From assembly GCF_000378465.1 (NCBI RefSeq), contig NZ_KB899910.1, positions 62,001 to 126,000 of the forward strand: 64,000 nt of DNA. Reading direction: 5' to 3'. Positions 45,590 to 54,346 of the stretch are shown in pieces. The stretch is from Elioraea tepidiphila DSM 17972 (GTDB lineage Bacteria; Pseudomonadota; Alphaproteobacteria; Acetobacterales; Acetobacteraceae). The notes beneath the pieces are model-generated. The model was not told the origin of the DNA. It saw nothing but the letters and a program-made list of their open reading frames with translations, and did no database searches. A program made the translations under genes and the position numbers. The stretch's first letter is position 1. Each line of letters begins with the position of its first letter.

Positions 45590-46963
45590 ATGGGCGTGTT
45601 CGACGATCCGTTCGATCCGACAGCGCGTCCATGGTCCTGTCCGTGCGGACGACACGCCTCGGCCGCCGAGCACGACGCCGCGCTCGCCTGCGAGCCCGTC
45701 ACTGACGATGTCGACGCGCTGACCGCCCGCACGGTCGAGACCGCGGTCGCGCGCGCGGTGTTCGGCACCGAGACGCGCCGGCGCGCCTTCCTCGGCCTGG
45801 TCGGCGAGGCGACCGCGGCGGCCGCGCTCGCCGCCGCCTTCCCGCTCGCCGCCGCCAGGGAAGCCTTCGCCCAGGCGCCGCGCCGGATCGAGAAGCGCGA
45901 CCTGAAGGTCGGCTTCATCCCGATCACCTGTGCCACGCCGATCATCATGGCCCACCCGATGGGCTTCTATGCCAAGCACGGGCTGAACGTGGAGGTGATC
46001 CGCACCGCCGGCTGGGCGGTGATCCGCGACCGCGCGATCAACCGCGAATACGACGCCGCGCACATGCTCTCGCCCATGCCGCTCGCGATCGCCCTCGGCG
46101 TGGGCTCGGCGCCGATCCCCTGGACCATGCCGGCGGTGGAGAACATCAACGGCCAGGCGATCACCCTCGCCAACAAGCATCGCGAGCGGCGCGATCCGAA
46201 GGACTGGCGCGGCTTCCGCTTCGCCGTGCCGTTCGACTTCTCGATCCACAACTACCTGCTGCGCTACTACGTCGCCGAGGCCGGGCTGGACCCCGACCGC
46301 GACATCCAGATCCGCGCCGTCCCGCCGCCCGAGATGGTCGCCAATCTGCGTGCGGACAACATCGACGGTTTCCTCGGCCCCGATCCGTTCAACCAGCGCG
46401 CCGTGTTCGACGGCGTGGGCTTCATCCACATGCTGACCAGGGAGCTGTGGGACGGGCATCCCTGCTGCGCCTTCGCCGTCAGCCGCGAGTTCATCGCGCA
46501 GAACCCAGGGACCTACCACGCGCTCCTGCGCGCGATCGTCGAGGCGACCGCGTATTCCTCGAACCCCGCGAACCGGCGCGAGGTGGCGGCCGCGATCGCG
46601 CCGCAGAACTATCTCAACCAGCCGCTCACCGTGGTCGAGCAGGTGCTGACAGGCACCTTCGCCGACGGGCTCGGGCGCGTGCAGCGCGTGCCCAACCGGA
46701 TCGACTTCGACCCGTTCCCCTGGCACTCCATGGCGATCTGGATCCTCACCCAGATGAAGCGCTGGGGACAGATCCGCGGCGACATCGACTATGCCCAGGT
46801 GGCCGAGCAGGTGTTCCTCGCCACCGACACGGCCGAGGCGATGCGCGAGCTCGGCCTCTCGCCGCCGGCGGAGACCAGGCGCACGCACGTGATCATGGGC
46901 CGGACCTTCGATCCAGCCGATCCCGAAGGCTACCTCGCCTCCTTCGCCATCCGGCGTGTCTGA
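45590..46963 (+). CDS. cynA: ABC transporter substrate-binding protein, CmpA/NrtA family (probable cyanate binding)
   Basis: Predicted 457 aa. The first ~60 residues contain a CPCGRHASAAEH motif (17-28) of unknown role, then a Tat-type signal (TRRRAFLGLVG, from residue 62) ending in AFAQ. The mature domain is NrtA/CmpA-like (KVGFIPITCATPIIMAHPMGFYAKHGLNVEVIRTAGWAVIRD, EMVANLRADNIDGFLGPDPFNQRAV). Family members bind nitrate, bicarbonate or cyanate. Because the operon ends in cyanase, cyanate is the most likely ligand; this is inference from context. Confidence 0.82.
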   Translation: MGVFDDPFDPTARPWSCPCGRHASAAEHDAALACEPVTDDVDALTARTVETAVARAVFGTETRRRAFLGLVGEATAAAALAAAFPLAAAREAFAQAPRRIEKRDLKVGFIPITCATPIIMAHPMGFYAKHGLNVEVIRTAGWAVIRDRAINREYDAAHMLSPMPLAIALGVGSAPIPWTMPAVENINGQAITLANKHRERRDPKDWRGFRFAVPFDFSIHNYLLRYYVAEAGLDPDRDIQIRAVPPPEMVANLRADNIDGFLGPDPFNQRAVFDGVGFIHMLTRELWDGHPCCAFAVSREFIAQNPGTYHALLRAIVEATAYSSNPANRREVAAAIAPQNYLNQPLTVVEQVLTGTFADGLGRVQRVPNRIDFDPFPWHSMAIWILTQMKRWGQIRGDIDYAQVAEQVFLATDTAEAMRELGLSPPAETRRTHVIMGRTFDPADPEGYLASFAIRRV

Positions 46964-46968
46964 GGCCG

Positions 46969-47814
46969 ATGCGCGCCACCCGCCCCGTCGCCTCCCTGGC
47001 GCTGGCCTGCCTGCTGCTCGCGCTGTTCGTCGGCGCCTGGCAGCTCTCCTCCTCGACAGGGCTCGGCACGGCGGCGGTGGCCGATCCCGAGTACGCCGCC
47101 CTGGTCGGCGCGGCGGCGGCGACCGGCGGGCAGACGCCGTTCCCCTCGCCGATCGAGGTCGCGGCACGGATCTGGGAGCACATCACCGATCCGTTCTACG
47201 TGCGCGGCACCAACGACCAGGGCATCGGCATCCAGCTCGCCTACAGCCTCGCCCGCGTGCTGGCGGGATTCACGCTCGCCGCACTGCTCGCGATCCCGCT
47301 CGGCTTCCTGATCGGCATGAGCCCGCTGCTCTACGGCGCGCTCAATCCGTTCATCCAGGTGCTGCGCCCGATCTCGCCGCTCGCCTGGATGCCGCTCGCG
47401 CTCTACACGATCCGCGACAGCTCGGTCAGCTCGATCTTCGTGATCTTCATCTGCTCGGTCTGGCCGATGCTGCTGAACACCGCCTTCGGGGTCGCGACCG
47501 TACGCAAGGAGTGGCTGAACGTCGCGCGCACGCTGGAATGCAGCGCGCTGCGCACCGCCTTCCGCGTGATCCTGCCGGCAGCCGCGCCGACCATCATGAC
47601 GGGGATGCGCATCTCGATCGGCATCGCCTGGCTGGTGATCGTCGCCGCCGAGATGCTCGTGGGCGGCACCGGGATCGGCTACTTCGTCTGGAACCAGTGG
47701 AACAACCTCTCGCTCGCCGACATCGTCACGGCGATCCTGCTGATCGGCGTGATCGGGATGGTGCTGGACCAGATCCTGGCGATGGCGACGCGCGCCGTCG
47801 CCTACCAGGAGTGA
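46969..47814 (+). CDS. cynB: ABC transporter permease, NrtB/CynB family (probable cyanate uptake)
   Basis: Predicted 281 aa from ATG 46969, 5 bp after cynA. Five to six membrane spans and the EAA-type loop (ARTLECSALRTAFRVILPAAAPTIMTGMRISIGIAWLVIVAAEML). A periplasmic loop follows the first span. It forms the channel of the cyanate/nitrate-type importer with cynA and cynD. Confidence 0.88.
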   Translation: MRATRPVASLALACLLLALFVGAWQLSSSTGLGTAAVADPEYAALVGAAAATGGQTPFPSPIEVAARIWEHITDPFYVRGTNDQGIGIQLAYSLARVLAGFTLAALLAIPLGFLIGMSPLLYGALNPFIQVLRPISPLAWMPLALYTIRDSSVSSIFVIFICSVWPMLLNTAFGVATVRKEWLNVARTLECSALRTAFRVILPAAAPTIMTGMRISIGIAWLVIVAAEMLVGGTGIGYFVWNQWNNLSLADIVTAILLIGVIGMVLDQILAMATRAVAYQE

Positions 47815-47818
47815 GCGC

Positions 47819-48727
47819 GTGATGCGCCGACCGTTCGTCAGCGTCGAGGGCATCGCGCGCCGCTTCCCCGGGGTGTCGGGCGCGCCGCCGCAGACCGTGT
47901 TCGCCGATCTGTGGTTCGGCATCGAGGAGGGCGAGTTCCTCTGCCTGATCGGCCATTCCGACTGCGGCAAGACCACGATCCTGAACATCCTCGCCGGGCT
48001 CGACCACGCGGATGACGGCGCCGTGGTGGTGGCGGGGCGCGAGATCGACGGGCCGAGCCTGGACCGCGCCGTGATCTTCCAGAGCCATGCCCTGCTGCCC
48101 TGGCTCTCGGCCGAGGGCAACATCGCCTTCGCCGTGCGCAGCCGACACCCCGACTGGTCGCGCGCGCAGGTGGCGGAGGCGTGCCGGCGCTGGATCGACC
48201 TCGTGGGGCTGAGCGCGGCGGCGGCCAAGCGGCCGGCGCAGCTCTCGGGGGGGATGAAGCAGCGCGTCGGGATCGCCCGCGCCCTGGCCGTGAGCCCGAA
48301 GATCCTGCTGATGGACGAGCCGTTCTCGGCGCTCGATGCACTGACGCGCGGCACGCTCCAGGAGGAGGTGAACCGGATCGTCGCGGAAACGAAGCTCACC
48401 GCCTTCATGATCACCCATGACGTCGATGAGGCGATCCTGCTCGCCGATCGGATCCTGCTGATGACCAACGGCCCGGAGGCGAAGATCGCCGAGGTGATCG
48501 TGAATACGCTGCCGCGTCCGCGCACGCGCCACGACATCCACCACCTGCCCGGCTACTACGAGCTGCGCAACCACATCGTCGATTTCCTGATCGACCGCTC
48601 CAGACGCCTCGCCGGCGCCATGCCGCCCGAGTGGACCGCGCGCGCGGTGCCGGAGGTGCGCCCCGCCGCGACCGCCGCCACCCGACACGCTGCCGAGAGC
48701 GCAGCATCGCCAAGGAGACCTGCATGA
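47819..48727 (+). CDS. cynD: ABC transporter ATP-binding protein, NrtD/CynD family
   Basis: Predicted 302 aa from GTG 47819; the ATG at the next codon (47822) is equally possible. Walker A is GHSDCGKTT (about 45-53), with Asp in place of the usual Gly; the GxxxxGKT pattern is kept. Signature LSGGMKQRVGIARALAV, Walker B ILLMDEPFSALD, and the H-loop TAFMITHDVDEA are intact. It powers the cynAB importer. Its stop overlaps the cynS start by 4 bp (ATGA). Confidence 0.9.
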   Translation: MMRRPFVSVEGIARRFPGVSGAPPQTVFADLWFGIEEGEFLCLIGHSDCGKTTILNILAGLDHADDGAVVVAGREIDGPSLDRAVIFQSHALLPWLSAEGNIAFAVRSRHPDWSRAQVAEACRRWIDLVGLSAAAAKRPAQLSGGMKQRVGIARALAVSPKILLMDEPFSALDALTRGTLQEEVNRIVAETKLTAFMITHDVDEAILLADRILLMTNGPEAKIAEVIVNTLPRPRTRHDIHHLPGYYELRNHIVDFLIDRSRRLAGAMPPEWTARAVPEVRPAATAATRHAAESAASPRRPA

Positions 48728-49206
48728 CCCGTGCCCAACTGACGGAGAAGATCCTCGACATCAAGCGCGAGAACGGCTGGAGCTGGCGCTACATCTGCGA
48801 CGCGATCGGCGGGATCTCGCCGGTGCTGCTGGTCGGCGCGCTGCTCGGACAGATGAAGCTCGTCAAGCCGCTGGCGAAGAAGGCAGCCGCGTTGTTCGGT
48901 CTCTCCGAGGTCGAGGAGCGGATGCTGAACGAGGTGCCGTACCGCGGAACGCCGATGCCGCCCACCGATCCCCTGATCTACCGCTTCTACGAACTGATCA
49001 TGGTGAACGGTCCCGCGTGGAAGGCCCTGATCGAGGAGGAGTTCGGCGACGGCATCATGAGCGCGATCGATTTCGACATGGAGATCGAACGCCTGCCGCA
49101 CGAGAAGGGCGACCGGGTGAAAATCACCATGTCGGGCAAGTTCCTGCCCTACAAGTACTACGGGGCCGAACAGGGCCTGCCGGCTTACGGCTTCCGCGAA
49201 AGTTGA
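48724..49206 (+). CDS. cynS: cyanase (cyanate hydratase)
   Basis: Predicted 160 aa from ATG 48724 (family usually ~156 aa). Cyanase converts cyanate and bicarbonate to ammonia and carbon dioxide. The catalytic trio equivalent to Arg96, Glu99 and Ser122 of the E. coli enzyme is present as Arg87, Glu90 and Ser113 (in IYRFYELI and GIMSAIDF). The N-terminal helical domain and the C-terminal KITMSGKFLPYKYYG strand are standard. It is coupled to cynD, so import and breakdown of cyanate are one operon that yields nitrogen. Confidence 0.96.
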   Translation: MTRAQLTEKILDIKRENGWSWRYICDAIGGISPVLLVGALLGQMKLVKPLAKKAAALFGLSEVEERMLNEVPYRGTPMPPTDPLIYRFYELIMVNGPAWKALIEEEFGDGIMSAIDFDMEIERLPHEKGDRVKITMSGKFLPYKYYGAEQGLPAYGFRES

Positions 49207-49240
49207 CGGCGGCGATCGCCGGCCCGCGACGCCGGGACGC

Positions 49241-50869
49241 TCAGCGCGTCGTCCCGGCCCCCCGCAGCCGCGCGCGCAACTCGAATTTCTGGATCTTGCC
49301 GGTCGCGGTCTTCGGCAGCGGCCCGAAGGTGACGCGCTTCGGCGCCTTGAAATGCGCCAGCCGCTCGCGGCACCAGGCGATGATCCCGGCCTCGCTCACC
49401 TGCCCCTCGGCCTCGGGCTTCAGCGTGACGAAGGCGTGCGGCACCTCGCCCCAGTGCGGGTCGGGTTCGGCCACCACCGCCGCCTCCATCACCTGCGGAT
49501 GGCGGTACAGCACCTCCTCCACCTCCAGGCTGGAGATGTTCTCGCCGCCGGAGATGACGATGTCCTTGGCGCGGTCCTTCACCTCGATGTAGCCGTCCGG
49601 GTGCAGCACGCCGAGATCGCCGGTGCGGAACCAGCCGTCCACGAACACGGCCGCGTTGGCCGTCGGGTTGCGCAGATAGCCCTTCATCACCGTGTTGCCG
49701 CGCAGCGTGATCTCGCCAAGTGTGACCCCGTCCGCTGGCACCGGCGCGCCGGTCGCCCGATCGAGCACCGTCGCCTCCTCGAGCGTGGGCAGCGCCACCC
49801 CCTGGCGCGCCATGAACGCCGCCTTCTCGGCGAGCGTCATGGCCTCCAGCGCCGGCTGCCAGGCGCAGGCGAGCGAGGGGCCGTAGCACTCGGTCAGCCC
49901 GTAGAGATGCACGACCTCGAAGCCGAGCCCCTCCATCGCCGCGATCACCGGCGATGGCGGCGCGGCCCCGCCAGTGGCGACGCGCACGCGATGGGGGAAA
50001 GGTCGCCGTTGCTCCGCCGGCGCGTGGATCAGCATATTCAGCACCACGGGCGCGGCGCAGAGATGCGTCACGCCGTGCTCGGCGATCAGGGCGAAGACGC
50101 GCGCGGGGTCGACCCGGCGCAGGCACACATGCGTGCCGCCTTGCAGCGTCACCGCCCAGGTATAGGTCCAGCCGTTGCAGTGGAACATCGGCAGCGTCCA
50201 GAGATAGACGCTGCGCGGCGAGAGCTCGAAGGCGAGCGCGTTGCCGCAGGCGTTCAGATAGGCGCCGCGGTGATGCACCACCACGCCCTTCGGGTCGCCG
50301 GTCGTGCCGGAGGTGTAGGAGAGCGAGATCGCCGCCCACTCGTCCGCCGGCGGAGCGAGCGGGAACGCCGGATCGCCGCCGGCGAGGAAGTCCTCGTAGG
50401 GCGTGGCATTGATCGCCGCACCGCCAGGCCCTTCCGCATCGTCCACCACGACGACGCGCGGCGGCGCGGCGAGGCCCTCCAGCGCCGCGGTCGCGAGGGA
50501 GGCGAACTCGCGGTCGAGCAGCAGCACCTTGGCGCCCGAGTGATCCAGGATGAAACGCACGGTCGCCGGATCGAGGCGGATGTTGATCGGGCACAGCACG
50601 GCCTGCGCGGCCGGCACGCCGACATGCGCCTCCAGCATCTCCGGGATGTTGGGCATCAGCGCCGCGACCACATCGCCTGACGCGACGCCCGCGCCCTTCA
50701 GCGCCGAAGCGAGCCGACGGCTGCGCTCCAGGAGGGCGGCATAAGTGACGCGACGGGCGCCGTGGATCACCGCGACGCGATCGGCCCAGACCCGCCCGGC
50801 GCGGCGGAGGAACGACACCGGCGAGAGCGGGACGAAGTTCGCGCCCGTTTTCGGCAGGTCGTCATCCAT
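49241..50869 (-). CDS. lvaE: AMP-forming acyl-CoA synthetase (LvaE-like)
   Basis: Predicted 542 aa. The ATP-binding motif TSGTTGDPKG lies at about 186-195; HLYGLTECYGPSL, GWFRTGDLG and a C-terminal catalytic lysine in KTATGKIQKFELR are intact. It activates a carboxylic acid to its CoA thioester. It is the last of five leftward genes with the content of the lva set, so levulinate or another short 4-oxo or 4-hydroxy acid is the inferred substrate; a medium-chain fatty acid is the alternative. Starts 4 bp after the DUF6285 gene. Confidence 0.88.
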   Translation of the reverse strand: MDDDLPKTGANFVPLSPVSFLRRAGRVWADRVAVIHGARRVTYAALLERSRRLASALKGAGVASGDVVAALMPNIPEMLEAHVGVPAAQAVLCPINIRLDPATVRFILDHSGAKVLLLDREFASLATAALEGLAAPPRVVVVDDAEGPGGAAINATPYEDFLAGGDPAFPLAPPADEWAAISLSYTSGTTGDPKGVVVHHRGAYLNACGNALAFELSPRSVYLWTLPMFHCNGWTYTWAVTLQGGTHVCLRRVDPARVFALIAEHGVTHLCAAPVVLNMLIHAPAEQRRPFPHRVRVATGGAAPPSPVIAAMEGLGFEVVHLYGLTECYGPSLACAWQPALEAMTLAEKAAFMARQGVALPTLEEATVLDRATGAPVPADGVTLGEITLRGNTVMKGYLRNPTANAAVFVDGWFRTGDLGVLHPDGYIEVKDRAKDIVISGGENISSLEVEEVLYRHPQVMEAAVVAEPDPHWGEVPHAFVTLKPEAEGQVSEAGIIAWCRERLAHFKAPKRVTFGPLPKTATGKIQKFELRARLRGAGTTR

Positions 50870-50873
50870 TGTG

Positions 50874-51230
50874 CTATCCCTTCCCCAAGGCCCTCGGCGC
50901 GCTGACGGTCACGCGCGCGCGGGTGATCTCGCCGAGCAGTGCCGCCGCCTCGGCGTGGCGCGGCGTGCCGGGATCGAACGCGCCGGCGCGGATCGCGGTC
51001 GCGAAGGCGCGCAGCGGCTCGGCCGCATCGCCGGTGAGCGTTGCCATGCGGGCGCGCGCGTCCGCGATCCAGCCGGGATCCTGCGCGGCCTCACGCGCGG
51101 CGATGCCCATCGCGTTCGCAACCATGCGCGCGGCCAGCACCTTGTCCTCCGGCAGGTGCGGCAGGAGTTCCGCGAGCAGCACCTCGCGCGCGATCGCCAG
51201 CAGATCCGCACCACACGGCAGCTCACGCAT
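50874..51230 (-). CDS. lvaB: DUF6285 protein, LvaB-like kinase partner
   Basis: Predicted 118 aa, small helical protein (MRELPCGADLLAIAREVLLAELLPHLPEDKVLAARMVANAMGIAARE begins the fold). Its ATG overlaps the phosphotransferase stop by 8 bp. LvaB of Pseudomonas putida is a small protein required for activity of the LvaA kinase; the matching size and position support that role here. The DUF6285 assignment is from memory of the family and should be confirmed. Confidence 0.72.
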   Translation of the reverse strand: MRELPCGADLLAIAREVLLAELLPHLPEDKVLAARMVANAMGIAAREAAQDPGWIADARARMATLTGDAAEPLRAFATAIRAGAFDPGTPRHAEAAALLGEITRARVTVSAPRALGKG

Positions 51231-52233
51231 GCGCCCGCGCCTCCGCCATCGCCAGGACCTGCCATTCCAGCTCCGGCACGAGATGGCCGGTGAGCGCCAG
51301 TTCCAGGCTTGGCTCCACGCCGGAGAGGTGCCGCTCCGCCTGGTCGAGCGCGATCACCGCCCAGCGGAGATGCGCCGCGAGCTCCCACCACAGCACGCGC
51401 GCATGCTCGGGCGGGTGCCCGGAGACCTCGGCATAGCCCTCGTACAGCGCCCCGCGCGGGCCGATCCCGCCCGCCTCCTGCGACACGTTGCCGAAGCGCC
51501 AGCAGCGCGCGCAGAGCCAGCCGAGATCGGCATGCGGATCGCCCCAGCCGGCGAACTCCCAGTCGAGCACGGCCGTCACGCCGGCCGTGTCGAGCATGAT
51601 GTTGCCGGTGCGGAAGTCGTTGTGGCAGAGCACCGGTGCGACCGGCGGCAACGGCTCGCGTTCCAGCGCGCGCAGGCCCCATTCCAGCGCCGGGTGCGGC
51701 AGGCGTTGGCGGTCGAGTGCTGCGCGCTGGCCGGCGATGAAGGCCGCGCCGGGATCGCCGGGTGGGTCCCCCAGGAACGCGAGATCGGCGCGCGGCGGGC
51801 GGATCGTGTGGATGCGCGCGAGCTCACGGCCGAGCGCGCGCGCGCAGGCTTCGCGCCCCCCGCCGAGCGTGTCGCTCTTCACCACGCGGTGGCCCGCGGC
51901 GATGCCGCCGACCCTGCGCATGACGAAGAACGGCGCGCCGATCACCTGCGCATCCGTGCACAGGAACAGCGGCTCGGGCACCGTGACGCCGGCGGCGAAG
52001 GCGGCGCGCAACAGGGCAAACTCGGCCGCGCGCCCATGCGACACCGCGAGCGTGGCGGCATTGTCGGTGCGCAGCACCCACGCCTCGGCGGCGCCATCGC
52101 GCACCACGTCGACCGCCCAGTTCTGCTGGATGGCCCCGCCCGACAGTCGTGCCATCGCCGTGACGGCAAGCGACGCATCACCGGCGGCAGCGCGCAGCCA
52201 CATGGCCAGGCGCTCGCGCCGCGCGTCATCCAT
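51223..52233 (-). CDS. lvaA: aminoglycoside-phosphotransferase-fold kinase (LvaA/ACAD10-11-like)
   Basis: Predicted 336 aa from ATG 52233 (MDDARRERLA), overlapping the dehydrogenase stop by 8 bp. The fold's catalytic loop is HNDFRTGN (204-211) and the metal-binding DWE lies at 224-226 (LDWEFAGW). This family is fused to an acyl-CoA dehydrogenase in animal ACAD10/11 and stands beside one in lva operons. It phosphorylates the 4-hydroxyl of 4-hydroxyacyl-CoA. Antibiotic resistance is unlikely given the neighbours. Confidence 0.8.
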   Translation of the reverse strand: MDDARRERLAMWLRAAAGDASLAVTAMARLSGGAIQQNWAVDVVRDGAAEAWVLRTDNAATLAVSHGRAAEFALLRAAFAAGVTVPEPLFLCTDAQVIGAPFFVMRRVGGIAAGHRVVKSDTLGGGREACARALGRELARIHTIRPPRADLAFLGDPPGDPGAAFIAGQRAALDRQRLPHPALEWGLRALEREPLPPVAPVLCHNDFRTGNIMLDTAGVTAVLDWEFAGWGDPHADLGWLCARCWRFGNVSQEAGGIGPRGALYEGYAEVSGHPPEHARVLWWELAAHLRWAVIALDQAERHLSGVEPSLELALTGHLVPELEWQVLAMAEARAHA

Positions 52234-53437
52234 GCGCGGGCGGTCCCCAGGCGAAGAAGTCGCGGCCCTCGCGGCGCAGCGTGTTAGCCAGTACCATCCG
52301 ATGCACCTCGGAGGCACCGTCCACCAGCCGCGCCTGGCGCGCGTAGCGGTACATCCACTCGATCACCGTGTCCTTGGAGTAGCCCCTGGCGCCGAGCAAC
52401 TGCAACGCGGTGTCGACCGCGCGGTGCAGCGCATCCGCGACCACCACCTTCGCCATCGACACCTCCTTGCGCGCGAACCCGCCCTGATCCAGCACCCAGG
52501 CCGCCTTCATGGTCAGCAGCCTGCCGATCTCGATCTCCATCGCCGCCTGGCCGATCAGGCCCTGCACGCTCTCGCGCTCGATCAGCTTCAGGCCGAAGGA
52601 GTCGCGATGCGCGATGTGATCCATCGCGATCTCCAGCGCGCGGCGCGACAGGCCGAGCCAGCGCATGCAGTGCGTCAGCCGTGCGACGCCGAGGCGCATC
52701 TGCGTCAGCTTCAGCCCGTCACCGACATTCAGCAGCCGCTGCTCGTCCGGCACCTCCAGCCCGTCAAAGACGAGCTCGCAATGCCCGCCATGCTCCTCCG
52801 GTCCCATGATCGGGATGCGCCGCACGATCGACCACCCCGGCGCCTCGGCATCGAACAGGAAGGCGGAAAGCCCCTTGCGCTCGTCCTCGGAGGTGCGGGC
52901 GATGACGATGAAGATGCGCGCCGTGCCGGCGCCGGTGATGAACCATTTGCGCCCGGTGATGCGCCAGCGGTCGGTGCCGACCCGCTCGGCGCGCGTGTAG
53001 GTGAGGTTCGGATCCGACCCGCAGCCGTCCGGTTCGGTCATCGCGAAGGCCGACTGCACGGCACCGTCCACGATCGGTTGCAGCCAGCGCGGCTTCATCG
53101 CCTCGGGCAGCACGCGCTCCAGCACCATCATGTTGCCGTCGTCCGGGGCGGCGGAGTTGAACACGACGGGGCCGAAGATCGAGCGGTTCATCTCCTCGTA
53201 GCAGGCCGCCATGCCGATGCGCGGCAGCCCCCCGCCGCCGCGCTCCTTCGGCATCTGCAAGGCCCAGAGCCCCTCGGCCTTCGCCTGCGCGCGCAGTACC
53301 GCCAGCACATGGGGCGCGATGTTCTCGTGCTCGTCGTAGTTGGCGCGGTCGGCTTCCAGCGGGATCAGCCGCTCATCGACGAAGCGACGGATGCGCCGGC
53401 GGATCGCGTCGATTTCGGGAGAGAGGGTGAAGTCCAT
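52226..53437 (-). CDS. lvaC: acyl-CoA dehydrogenase (LvaC/ACAD11-like)
   Basis: Predicted 403 aa from ATG 53437 (MDFTLSPEID). FAD/substrate motifs AFAMTEPDGCGSDP and GRKWFITGAG and the C-terminal helix bundle are present. At the position of the catalytic glutamate of classical enzymes (the E of YEGT) this protein has Asp373 (LVDGASEVHR), judged by eye. In the lva pathway LvaC removes the 4-phosphate and helps convert the product to a 3-hydroxyacyl-CoA. Position directly before lvaA-like and after an SDR fits this role. Confidence 0.83.
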   Translation of the reverse strand: MDFTLSPEIDAIRRRIRRFVDERLIPLEADRANYDEHENIAPHVLAVLRAQAKAEGLWALQMPKERGGGGLPRIGMAACYEEMNRSIFGPVVFNSAAPDDGNMMVLERVLPEAMKPRWLQPIVDGAVQSAFAMTEPDGCGSDPNLTYTRAERVGTDRWRITGRKWFITGAGTARIFIVIARTSEDERKGLSAFLFDAEAPGWSIVRRIPIMGPEEHGGHCELVFDGLEVPDEQRLLNVGDGLKLTQMRLGVARLTHCMRWLGLSRRALEIAMDHIAHRDSFGLKLIERESVQGLIGQAAMEIEIGRLLTMKAAWVLDQGGFARKEVSMAKVVVADALHRAVDTALQLLGARGYSKDTVIEWMYRYARQARLVDGASEVHRMVLANTLRREGRDFFAWGPPAHG

Positions 53438-53448
53438 GACGCCTCGCC

Positions 53449-54213
53449 TCAGAGCGGGTTGATCGAATGGCCGCCATCCACGGTGACGACGCTGCCGGTC
53501 ATGTGCGCGCCCGCCTCGGAGGCGAGCAGCAGCAGGGGCCCGGCCAGATCCTCGGGCGTGCCCAGGCGGCGCTGCGGGATCCGCCGGATCATCGCCTGCC
53601 CCACCTCGGAGGCGAAGACGTCGCGGTTGATCGCGGTCTCGACATAGCCGGGCGCGAGCGCGTTCACGCGGATGCGGTGGCGCGCCCACTCGACCGCGAG
53701 CTGGCGCGTGAGCTGGATCAGCCCCGCCTTGGCCGCCGCGTAGCCGGCGACGCCGGAGATCACGCGCGCGCCCAGGATCGAGGCGATGTTGACGATCGCG
53801 CCCGGCATCCCGGCGGCGACCAGGCGGCGCGCCGCCGCCTGCGCCACCAGGAAGCAGCCGCGCAGGTTCACATCCTGCACGGCGTCCCACTCGGCCGCGG
53901 TCTGGTCGAGCGCCGGCTTGGTGACCGCGACGCCGGCGTTGTTCACGATCACGTCGCAGGGCGCGCCGCATTCCGCCTGCGCGGCATCGAAGGCGGCGGC
54001 GATCGCGCCCTCGTCGGTCACGTCCATCGCGACGGAGAACGCGTCCAGCTCCGCCGCGAGCGCGGCGCACGCCTCCGGCCGACGCGCGGCCAGCACGACG
54101 CGCGCACCGGCTGCATGCAGGACACGCGCGAACGCGGTGCCCAAAGCGCCCGACGCGCCGGTGACGAGGGCGGTGCGCCCCTTCAGCGAGAACAGCGCGG
54201 CAGGATCCGACAT
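53449..54213 (-). CDS. lvaD: short-chain dehydrogenase/reductase (LvaD-like)
   Basis: Predicted 254 aa from ATG 54213 after AGGGGAGG. Rossmann motif TGASGALG (18-25), NNAG, and the active-site Ser/Tyr-x-x-x-Lys (NIASILGARVISGVAGYAAAK) are intact. First gene of the leftward operon and divergent from tkt. LvaD reduces 4-oxovaleryl-CoA to 4-hydroxyvaleryl-CoA, the substrate of LvaAB. A generic 3-ketoacyl reductase is the alternative. Confidence 0.8.
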   Translation of the reverse strand: MSDPAALFSLKGRTALVTGASGALGTAFARVLHAAGARVVLAARRPEACAALAAELDAFSVAMDVTDEGAIAAAFDAAQAECGAPCDVIVNNAGVAVTKPALDQTAAEWDAVQDVNLRGCFLVAQAAARRLVAAGMPGAIVNIASILGARVISGVAGYAAAKAGLIQLTRQLAVEWARHRIRVNALAPGYVETAINRDVFASEVGQAMIRRIPQRRLGTPEDLAGPLLLLASEAGAHMTGSVVTVDGGHSINPL

Positions 54214-54279
54214 CGCCTCCCCTGAGCCGCCGAGGTGCCACGGTTCTCGGGTGCGGGCAATGGCGGGCGCCGCCGGGCC

Positions 54280-54308
54280 TTGCCCCGGCGCGGGGGGCTT
54301 TCTATAGC
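54280..54308 (+). promoter_or_regulatory. candidate tkt promoter with G/C-run inverted repeat
   Basis: TTGCCC, a 17-bp spacer, then TATAGC; the start site would lie about 30 bp before the tkt GTG. An 8-bp inverted repeat GCGGGGGG (54290-54297) / CCCCCCGC (54310-54317) straddles the -10, so one arm is in the spacer and the other at the start site. Confidence 0.4.
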
Positions 54309-54346
54309 ACCCCCCGCCCTCCCCTTCGAACCACACGGAGTGCCAG

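Noticed and set aside
51223-52233. Aminoglycoside resistance phosphotransferase
   Set aside because: The APH fold is shared, but the operon neighbours are acyl-CoA enzymes, matching the LvaA/ACAD11-associated kinases.
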